The notes below the pieces were generated by a model that saw nothing but the letters and a program-made list of their open reading frames with translations, was not told where the DNA came from and ran no database searches. From NCBI GenBank assembly GCA_027485675.1, contig JAIXQP010000037.1, positions 62,001-126,000 of the forward strand: 64,000 nt of DNA. Direction: 5' to 3'. The position numbers and the translations under genes were made by a program. Each line of letters begins with the position of its first letter. Position 1 is the stretch's first letter. Positions 57,844 through 64,000 of this stretch are shown here, piece by piece. The stretch comes from Terriglobales bacterium. Lineage in GTDB: Bacteria; Acidobacteriota; Terriglobia; Bryobacterales; Bryobacteraceae.

Positions 57844-59009
57844 ACCTACTCCGGCTTGCATTGCTCGTTCCGGTTCTCCTTCCGGCGCAAACCGTCACTC
57901 CCGGCTTTGACCATTTCTATAGCCTCGAGTACGAGCCGGCGATTGCGATCTTTGAGAAAGAGATCGCCGCGCGGCCCAACAATCCGGCCGGCTATAACCA
58001 TCTGGCGCAGGCGATCCTATACCGGGAGATGGACCGCGCGGGCGCCCTCGAAAGCGAACTGGTGACGGGAAACAATCCGTTCCTGCACCGTGGCAAGATC
58101 GCCGCCTCGCCCGAGGAGCAGAAGCGCTTTGACGACGCGATTGCCAAGGTGGTGGCCCTGTGCGAAGCGCGGACCCAGGCCAACCCGAACGATGTGGAGG
58201 CCGTCTATCTGCTGAGCGTGGCCCACGGGCTGCAGGCCAACTACAATTTTCTCGTCCGCAAGCTTTGGCGAGAGTCGCTCAAGCAGTTCACGCTCTCCCG
58301 CAAGCTCTCCATGCAGGTGACCGGCGCGGATCCCAAACGGACCGACGCCTATCTGATTCAGGGCGTGCACGACTATATCGTCGGCAGCCTGCCCTTCACC
58401 TGGAAGCTGCTCGGCTTTCTGATCGGTTTCCGCGGCGACAAGGACGGCGGACTGCGGACGGTGGAGATGGTGGCGGCCCGCGGCGACAAGAATAAGTACG
58501 ACGCCATGATCGCCCTCGCCGTGGCCTATCGCCGCGAACGGCGTCCGGAAAAGGCCGTGCCGTTGCTGCAGGAGCTGATTCGGGTGTTTCCCCGCAACTA
58601 CCTCTTCCGGCTTGAACTGGTGCAGATGTTCGGCGACCTGGGGCAGAAGGACGAAGCACTGGCCGTACTGGCGCAGATGGACCGGTTGAAGCAGGAAGGC
58701 GCGCCGGGGTACAAGAACCTGCCGGCCGGCAAGATTCAGTACGCCCGCGGCAACCTGCTCTTCTGGTATCGCGACTATCCCGCCGCCATTGAGAACCTGA
58801 CGAAGGTGAATGCCGCGTCCGCTAATCTGGATGTCAATACGGCCATGAACGCCTGGATGCGTCTCGGGCAGGCCTACGATTTGCAAGGGAAGCGCACCCA
58901 GGCCCTGGCGGCTTACCAGCAGGCCGTCAACGCCGCTCCGGAGTCCGATGCCGGCCGCGAGTCGAAGCGCTATTTGAACTCGCCCTACCGCCGGCCCGCT
59001 TCGCTTTGA
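57840..59009 (+). CDS. Secreted TPR-repeat protein
   Basis: The protein has 389 residues from ATG 57840, which overlaps the queG stop by 4 bases and opens a signal peptide (MNLLRLALLVPVLLPAQ). TPR-like helix pairs are visible at LEYEPAIAIFEKEIAARPNN, DVEAVYLLSVAHGLQANYNF, RREREKAVPLLQELIRVFP and AWMRLGQAYDLQGKRTQALA, with a central helical segment that matches no family I know. A role as a periplasmic scaffold is likely. The tail overlaps the convergent membrane-protein gene by 25 bases. Confidence 0.75.
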   Translation: MNLLRLALLVPVLLPAQTVTPGFDHFYSLEYEPAIAIFEKEIAARPNNPAGYNHLAQAILYREMDRAGALESELVTGNNPFLHRGKIAASPEEQKRFDDAIAKVVALCEARTQANPNDVEAVYLLSVAHGLQANYNFLVRKLWRESLKQFTLSRKLSMQVTGADPKRTDAYLIQGVHDYIVGSLPFTWKLLGFLIGFRGDKDGGLRTVEMVAARGDKNKYDAMIALAVAYRRERRPEKAVPLLQELIRVFPRNYLFRLELVQMFGDLGQKDEALAVLAQMDRLKQEGAPGYKNLPAGKIQYARGNLLFWYRDYPAAIENLTKVNAASANLDVNTAMNAWMRLGQAYDLQGKRTQALAAYQQAVNAAPESDAGRESKRYLNSPYRRPASL

Positions 59010-60259
59010 CCGGACAGGGAGCAGAAGTCGAGTTCAAGCGGAGCGGATTCCCCCTCTTTGGCGAGCCAAACACCGCGGGCTCCGGTCACGGAAAGGGAGA
59101 GTTCGGCGATCTTCCGGGGAAAGGGGAAGCAACGCACTTGAATGGGGCCTTGATGATTTTGGGCGGCGGCCACGAGGCGTTCCGTCGGCATTGCCCGGTC
59201 CAGAAGTTGGCGGTGTTTGTAGGTCCAGAGGTAACCAGCTTGCTGCAGCACGCAGACGGTGGCTAACGCGGCCACCCATCGGCCGTGCCGGGGGAAGCGT
59301 TCCCGCAACGCGAGCCATGCCGCGGCCAGCAGGAAGGCCACGCCAACCGCGGCTAGGTAGGTGTGCCGGCTGGGCGCCGAGCTCTGGTAAGTGAGAAAGC
59401 TATACGGAAGCAGGGTGATGACCATCCAGGTGAAGCAGCCCGCGATCATCCGCCAATCCCGCCTCCACGCCGCCAGAATCAACAGCGCGGCCGCTCCCCA
59501 AACGCCAACCAGCCGGCCAATGGTGCGGAGCTCCGTGGTCCAAAACGGAGCGGAGAGGGAAAACGTCCCATCGTTAAAGTGCAGATGGGTGTCGCGCGCG
59601 GCGTGAATGGAGAAGAAATACCACACCGAAACGGCCACCGCCGGCGCCAAACGCCACCATAGCTCCCGCCGCCAGCCGGCGATCAGGAACGCGAGCGGGA
59701 CAAACACGACGCCGGATTCTTTCGATAGCAGCGCCAGAGCGAAGGCTACCGCGCTGGCGGCGTACCAGCTCCCATGGCCGGTTTGACAGTACTGTATCCA
59801 AGCCACCAGCGCCGCGATCGTGAAGGTGAACACCAGGAGTTCGGGCAGGGCCGAATACCAGATCACCGCTTCGTGCGGGCGTTCGAGAAACGCAAAGATG
59901 AGCGCCGCGGGAATTGACGAAACGAAGCCAATCGGCTTCCACACCCCCAGGCTCACCACCAGGCCGCAGTTCAGAAAGTGAATCAGCAACCCGGTGAGGT
60001 TGTAGGTGATCGGATTGGGTCCCACGATCGCCTCCGTCCAATGGGTGATGAGGATGGAGGTGGCCCGGCAGCGGTAGAGCGCATCCGCGGCCAGCGCGCC
60101 CCACTGCGAGGCCGGCCCATAGTCGCGGCCGAGTTGAATCTGCAGATAATCGTCACTGATCAGCGGCAGCGTGAGAGCGCGGCCATAAGTCAGCAAACAT
60201 AAGAGGGCTAGGCCCACCCATAGCGCGGGCGAACGCCAAGCGGCAAAATTTGTTCCCAT
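58985..60259 (-). CDS. GT-C-fold glycosyltransferase-like membrane protein
   Basis: The 424-residue protein (from ATG 60259) has about 9-10 transmembrane helices. The first large loop carries the acidic motif SDDYLQ typical of GT-C/ArnT/PMT-like enzymes, followed by further loops with THWTEAIVG. The fold fits dolichyl- or undecaprenyl-phosphate-sugar transferases of the GT39/GT83 neighbourhood. The acceptor is unknown. GTG 60277 is an alternative start. The tail overlaps the TPR gene on the other strand by 25 bases. Confidence 0.7.
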   Translation of the reverse strand: MGTNFAAWRSPALWVGLALLCLLTYGRALTLPLISDDYLQIQLGRDYGPASQWGALAADALYRCRATSILITHWTEAIVGPNPITYNLTGLLIHFLNCGLVVSLGVWKPIGFVSSIPAALIFAFLERPHEAVIWYSALPELLVFTFTIAALVAWIQYCQTGHGSWYAASAVAFALALLSKESGVVFVPLAFLIAGWRRELWWRLAPAVAVSVWYFFSIHAARDTHLHFNDGTFSLSAPFWTTELRTIGRLVGVWGAAALLILAAWRRDWRMIAGCFTWMVITLLPYSFLTYQSSAPSRHTYLAAVGVAFLLAAAWLALRERFPRHGRWVAALATVCVLQQAGYLWTYKHRQLLDRAMPTERLVAAAQNHQGPIQVRCFPFPRKIAELSLSVTGARGVWLAKEGESAPLELDFCSLSGQSEAGRR

Positions 60260-60382
60260 TACTCGATTTCCCGTCACTGGCTGTCACCCCTGACTGCCGT
60301 GTCGAAACCCAAACCAGATTGGATCTATTTAAACACATCAACAACATCACCGATACCCAACCCCAACCAATATCGGGTAAAG

Positions 60383-60388
60383 TCTAAT
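60383..60388 (+). promoter_or_regulatory. -10 box (TCTAAT) before the TPR-like gene at 60396
   Basis: TCTAAT ends 7 bases before ATG 60396. The 136-base gap to the divergent GT-C gene also holds the inverted pair CCGATA and TATCGG (about 60352-60379) just upstream of this box, which could be a weak operator. Confidence 0.45.
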
Positions 60389-60395
60389 AGGGACT

Positions 60396-61301
60396 ATGCG
60401 CGGGAAAAGGCTTTGGCTCGTCATTGTGAGCGTGTCGTGTTCGTTCGCTCAGCGAACGGAGCCCGAAGTCTATTCGCCCCTCGGAAAAGCCTACTTCGCC
60501 CGGCCCGACCCCACCGGTGTAATCGCCAAAGCGGATAAGGCTCTGGCCGACGGCGGCGAAAAGGCCGATCTCGTTCTGGCTGCCGCCCGCGCGCGGGATC
60601 AGTTTCTCCGCTTTGCCGATTCGATTCCGATCTACACCCGCGGCATGCAAGCCTTCCCGGAGGACGTCCGGTTCCCCCGGTTTCGCGGCCACCGGCTCAT
60701 CTCCATCCGCCGGTTCGACGCCGCTCTCGTGGATCTGAAGACGGCCGCCGAACTCGCCCCCGCGAGCTTTGACGTGGCCTACCATCTGGGCCTCGCCTAT
60801 TACCTGCGCGCCGATTACAATCATGCCGCCCGCGAGTACAACCGGTGTCTGGCCCTCGGCGACAAGCCGAAGCCGGAGTTTCTCCGCGGTATGCCGGAGG
60901 GCTGGCGGAGTTGTTACGCGCTCGACGCCGACTCCCGCGTCGCCCTAACCGATTGGGCCTACCGGGCCCTCCGCCGTGCCGGAAAGCACGCCGAAGCCAA
61001 GCAGTTGCTCGAGCGGATTAACGAATCGATGCCCGTGAAGGAAAACACCTCGTATCTGAGGGCACTGCTGTTTTACAAGGGCGCCCGGTCCGAAGAGCAG
61101 ACGCTGGCCACTCCGCACAATGACAACGCGCTGGCGACCGTCGGCTATGGCATCGCGGTGTTTCACCGGCTCGAAGGCCGTGCCGATCGGGCGTGCGAAC
61201 TGCTGCAGCGCATCGTGAACGAAGAGAACTGGAGCGCGTTCGGCTTAATTGGCGCCGAAACCGATCTGGCGCGCGGCCTGTGTGCCCCGGTTAAGAAATA
61301 A
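60396..61301 (+). CDS. Secreted TPR-like protein
   Basis: The 301-residue protein has a signal peptide (MRGKRLWLVIVSVSCSFAQ) and helical repeats of TPR type: DLVLAAARARDQFLRFADSI, FDAALVDLKTAAELAPASFD, HLGLAYYLRADYNHAAREYN and HRLEGRADRACELLQRIVNE. No other domain is seen. TPR proteins bind partners, and none can be named. The stop overlaps the convergent HIT gene by 11 bases. Confidence 0.72.
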   Translation: MRGKRLWLVIVSVSCSFAQRTEPEVYSPLGKAYFARPDPTGVIAKADKALADGGEKADLVLAAARARDQFLRFADSIPIYTRGMQAFPEDVRFPRFRGHRLISIRRFDAALVDLKTAAELAPASFDVAYHLGLAYYLRADYNHAAREYNRCLALGDKPKPEFLRGMPEGWRSCYALDADSRVALTDWAYRALRRAGKHAEAKQLLERINESMPVKENTSYLRALLFYKGARSEEQTLATPHNDNALATVGYGIAVFHRLEGRADRACELLQRIVNEENWSAFGLIGAETDLARGLCAPVKK

Positions 61302-61785
61302 GCGACGCGAACGCTTCGCGCAGCCGCTGCCAGGTTACCGGCAACTCTTCGATCAGGACTCGCGTCTCACCCACGACGGAGAGAAAGTTGGCATCTCCGG
61401 GCCAGCGCGGCAGGACGTGCAGGTGAATGTGGCCCGCCACACCCGCGCCGGCGCAGGCGCCCAGATTCATGCCCAAATTAATGCCGCCCGGCCGGTACAC
61501 CTGCCGGAGGGCGGTCTCGGCCACCCGGGCCAGGTCCATCATCTCCGCCGCGGCGGCCGGCGAGGCGGCGGCCAGGGAATCGACGTGCTCGTAGGGAGCG
61601 ATCATCAAATGCCCGTTCGTGTAGGGGTAAAGATTGAGGAGCGCATAGCAGTGGGTTCCGCGAAACAGAACCAGATTCTCCTCTTCCTTTCCGGCCTCCG
61701 CCTTGCGGCAGAAGACGCACCCGTTCGCCGCGGGCGGCTCACTACTGACGTACTGATAGCGCCACGGACTCCACAGGTGGTCCAT
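61291..61785 (-). CDS. HIT family nucleotide-binding protein
   Basis: The 164-residue protein has the histidine triad H119-x-H121-x-H123 in GHIHLHVLPRW, an N-terminal CxxC (C23-V-F-C26) that often binds zinc in this branch and the strand NLYPYTNGHLMIAPYEH. HIT proteins are nucleotide hydrolases or transferases acting on AMP-linked substrates. It is the third of three minus-strand genes (rpsA, HU, HIT), with 13 bases to the HU gene. Confidence 0.9.
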   Translation of the reverse strand: MDHLWSPWRYQYVSSEPPAANGCVFCRKAEAGKEEENLVLFRGTHCYALLNLYPYTNGHLMIAPYEHVDSLAAASPAAAAEMMDLARVAETALRQVYRPGGINLGMNLGACAGAGVAGHIHLHVLPRWPGDANFLSVVGETRVLIEELPVTWQRLREAFASLIS

Positions 61786-61798
61786 CTCGGAATCCGGT

Positions 61799-62116
61799 CT
61801 ACTCGTCGTCGTTGTCGAAGTCGTCGGAGCTCTCTCCGCCGTTGACGATATCCTTTAATTCCTTCGACGGTTTGAAATAGGGAATTCGCTTAGCGGGTAC
61901 TTCCACACGCGCGCCCGTCTTCGGGTTCCGGCCCACACGAGGTTGCCGCTGCCGGGTACGGAAGCTCCCAAAGCCACGGATTTCGATCTTGTCCCCTTGC
62001 CGCAGACTGCGCACAACACTGTCAAAAATCGCTTCGACGATAACTTCGGAATCTTTCCGGGTCATCTCGACAACTTTCGACACTTCTTCGATCAAATCCG
62101 CTTTCGTCATTGCCAT
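61799..62116 (-). CDS. HU/IHF family DNA-binding protein
   Basis: The 105-residue protein is a full HU/IHF domain: TKADLIEEVSKVVEMTRKDS, the helix pair, GDKIEIRGFGSFRTRQRQPR and the DNA-binding arm GRNPKTGARVEVPAKRIPYF. The C-terminus has an added acidic tail (SSDDFDNDDE), unusual for HU. It bends DNA and organises the nucleoid. The place directly behind rpsA matches the rpsA-ihfB order of many bacteria. A GAGGAGAT site lies upstream of ATG 62116. Confidence 0.92.
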   Translation of the reverse strand: MAMTKADLIEEVSKVVEMTRKDSEVIVEAIFDSVVRSLRQGDKIEIRGFGSFRTRQRQPRVGRNPKTGARVEVPAKRIPYFKPSKELKDIVNGGESSDDFDNDDE

Positions 62117-62139
62117 AAATTTCGAAGATCTCCTCGACG

Positions 62140-63984
62140 CTACTCGTTGTCCGCCGCCGGCGCCGGCTCATCCTTACGAAGCGCTTCCTCTATCGTCGAC
62201 GTCGCCGCCGCGGCCTGCTTCTGGTAGTCGGCCAAGCGGTTCTTCTCTTCGTCCTCGGCCACCGCCTTCAGGCTCAGGCCGATCTTCTTGTCTCCCACGT
62301 TCAGACGGATAATCTTAAACGTATACTCTTCGTTGACGGGCAGGGCGGGACCCTTGGACTCCTGGCCGCGTTGAAAGCCGGGAACCTCCGAGTTGTGACA
62401 GAGCGCTTCCACGCCAGGCGCCACTTCGACGAACATGCCGAAGGTGGAGGCCCGGCAAACGCGGCCCTTCACGAGATCGCCCACCTGATGCGACTGGAAG
62501 AACGACTCCCAGGCATCGGGCTGCAGCTGCTTCATGCCCAGCGAAAGGCGCCGCGTCGGGGCGTCAATCTGCAGGATTACCGCCTGCACGATCTGTCCCT
62601 TCTTGAGGAGTTCGGAAGGGTGCTTGATGTGCTTGGTCCAGGAGAGATCGGAGACGTGCACGAGGCCGTCGATCCCTTCTTCAATTTCGATAAACGCGCC
62701 GAAGTCGGAAAGCTTCCGCACACGTCCTTCCACCACGCTGCCAATGGCATAGCGCTCGGCCACCGTCGTCCACGGATCGGCTTCGAGCTGCTTGATGCCC
62801 AGCGAAATCCGCCGGTCGCGGGACTTCACTTCGAGCACCACGCTCTCCACCTGATCTCCCGGCTTGACGACCTTCGACGGATGCTTCATCCGGCGGGACC
62901 ACGTCATCTCCGAGATGTGGATCAGACCCTCCACTCCGGCTTCGAGCTCGACAAACGAACCGTAGTCCGTCACGCTCACCACCCGGCCAATCACCCGCGT
63001 CCCCGGCAGATAGCGCTCGAGCACGGTCTCCCACGGATCGGGCAGCATCTGCTTCAAGCCGAGCGAGATCCGCTCTTTGGACCGGTCGAACTTCAGCACG
63101 CGGAGCGTCAGCTCCATGCCGACCTGCACCACTTCGCTCGGATGCGTCACGCGCCCATGGCTCATGTCGCTGACGTGGAGCAGACCGTCGATACCGCCGA
63201 GGTCGATAAAGGCGCCATACTCGGTGAGGTTCTTGACGATCCCCCGCACGTCGCCGCCTTCCTGCACCTGATCGAGCAGCACCGACTTTTTGGCGTTGAC
63301 GTCTTCCTCGATCGCCATCTTGCGCGAAACAACCACGTTGCCGCGCCGCCGGTTCAGCTTCACTACCCGGACCGGAATCTCCTGCCCGATAAACGCTTCG
63401 ACGTTATAAACCGGGCGCACGTCCACCTGCGAGCCCGGCATGAAGGCTTCCACGCCCACGTCCACCATCAGGCCGCCCTTGGTCCGGCCCGTCACCTTGC
63501 CGGTGATGATGGCGTTATTCTTCAAGGCCTCATCGAGAGCGTCCCACGCCTTGTTGTTCGAGGCTTTGTGGAACGAGAGCATCACATAGCCTTCGGGCGT
63601 CAACTGGCCGCGCTCGATGACCACTTCGAGCGTGTCGCCGGGCTTGACCGTTACCTTGCCATCCACCGTCGGCAACTGCGCAATGGGCACGGCGCCTTCG
63701 GACTTAGCGCCAATATCGACCAGGACCTCTTTATCCGTGACCTTGACGACGTAGCCCCGCAGAGCTTCGCCGTCTTCGGGCATCGAATACTGGCCGTACT
63801 CGTCCAGGCCCTCGCTTGCCATCACATCATCCATCGAGAAGGTTTCTTCTTCCTCTTCGAGGCTCTCCACTTCCGCAGAGGGGCGGCCCGGCAGCTCCGG
63901 AAGGGCGGCAGGCCCGGGGGCGGGGCGATTTTCAGCACCGGAAACGGGATCGTTCGGTGTCAAACTGTCGGGGTTAAGTCCCAT
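62140..63984 (-). CDS. rpsA: 30S ribosomal protein S1
   Basis: The 614-residue protein has six S1 RNA-binding repeats: GYVVKVTDKEVLVDIGAKSE, GKVTGRTKGGLMVDVGVEAF, GIVKNLTEYGAFIDLGGIDG, GRVVSVTDYGSFVELEAGVE, GRVRKLSDFGAFIEIEEGID and GRVCRASTFGMFVEVAPGVE. An acidic N-terminal extension (about 70 residues) and a short Glu/Lys-rich tail flank them. S1 helps the ribosome bind mRNA. The gene is complete: GGAGAG stands 6 bases before ATG 63984 and the window ends 16 bases later. It leads the rpsA-HU-HIT run. Confidence 0.93.
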   Translation of the reverse strand: MGLNPDSLTPNDPVSGAENRPAPGPAALPELPGRPSAEVESLEEEEETFSMDDVMASEGLDEYGQYSMPEDGEALRGYVVKVTDKEVLVDIGAKSEGAVPIAQLPTVDGKVTVKPGDTLEVVIERGQLTPEGYVMLSFHKASNNKAWDALDEALKNNAIITGKVTGRTKGGLMVDVGVEAFMPGSQVDVRPVYNVEAFIGQEIPVRVVKLNRRRGNVVVSRKMAIEEDVNAKKSVLLDQVQEGGDVRGIVKNLTEYGAFIDLGGIDGLLHVSDMSHGRVTHPSEVVQVGMELTLRVLKFDRSKERISLGLKQMLPDPWETVLERYLPGTRVIGRVVSVTDYGSFVELEAGVEGLIHISEMTWSRRMKHPSKVVKPGDQVESVVLEVKSRDRRISLGIKQLEADPWTTVAERYAIGSVVEGRVRKLSDFGAFIEIEEGIDGLVHVSDLSWTKHIKHPSELLKKGQIVQAVILQIDAPTRRLSLGMKQLQPDAWESFFQSHQVGDLVKGRVCRASTFGMFVEVAPGVEALCHNSEVPGFQRGQESKGPALPVNEEYTFKIIRLNVGDKKIGLSLKAVAEDEEKNRLADYQKQAAAATSTIEEALRKDEPAPAADNE

Positions 63985-64000
63985 GCCATCTCTCCGGGCG

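Overview
This 64 kb window is high-GC, gene-dense chromosomal DNA from a bacterium that looks like an acidobacterium of the Solibacter/Bryobacter type (Acidobacteriota, Bryobacterales). The inference rests on gene content. There is a stand-alone copy and a fused, weaker copy of the beta-sandwich domain known as the Solibacter uncharacterized C-terminal domain (TIGR03437). There are Oar-like TonB-dependent receptors with an N-terminal carboxypeptidase-regulatory domain. There is also a PSD1/cytochrome-c plus DUF1501 pair, many exported TPR, sulfatase and DUF1080 proteins, and an ECF sigma/anti-sigma/CHAT cluster. I see no rRNA, tRNA, CRISPR array, insertion sequence or phage gene. No gene-free stretch exceeds about 180 bases.

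Layout. 1-6.6 kb (+): the end of a receptor, a beta-propeller protein, and the PSD1-DUF1501 pair. 6.6-15.3 kb: a flippase and a phytanoyl-CoA-dioxygenase-like gene (-), divergent from a Gfo/Idh/MocA oxidoreductase, a DUF1080 protein and a full Oar-like receptor (+), then a LarA-like racemase (-). 15.4-24.7 kb: a 44-codon membrane-peptide gene missing from ordinary ORF lists, a D-aminoacylase-like amidohydrolase with a GNAT enzyme, Uma2 and sulfatase genes, a 2-hydroxyacid dehydrogenase/HpaI-aldolase pair, DinB and VOC proteins, a nucleoside-type transporter and a ferritin-like protein. 24.7-27.5 kb: glcF and glcE and a small secreted NTF2-like protein. 27.5-45.5 kb is an 18 kb run of ten minus-strand genes. 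It runs from an SGNH hydrolase through an aldo/keto reductase, a secreted nuclease, an exported TPR-CHAT protease, an ECF sigma factor, an anti-sigma-like protein, an HMA protein, a secreted HExxH protease and a TlpA-like thioredoxin to a 2748-residue exported multidomain protein. Most junctions are overlapping or nearly so. 45.5-50.9 kb: a three-gene TonB-receptor operon. 51-53.1 kb: a radical SAM protein resembling tetraether/membrane-spanning lipid synthases. 53.3-61.3 kb: peptidase M14, an AhpD-like protein, a carboxypeptidase-regulatory-like protein, queG, TPR genes and a GT-C membrane protein. 61.3-64 kb: HIT, HU/IHF and rpsA.

Two sequence-level patterns recur. First, at least ten genes have a TANNNT-like -10 hexamer ending only 5-10 bases before the start codon, with no good ribosome-binding site, which suggests leaderless or near-leaderless transcripts. 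Three divergent pairs have overlapping -10 boxes on opposite strands. Second, convergent genes often overlap tail-to-tail without any terminator. Two strong intrinsic terminators, a MerR-like promoter/operator, and a hairpin that would mask the ribosome-binding site of the giant gene are the clearest regulatory elements.
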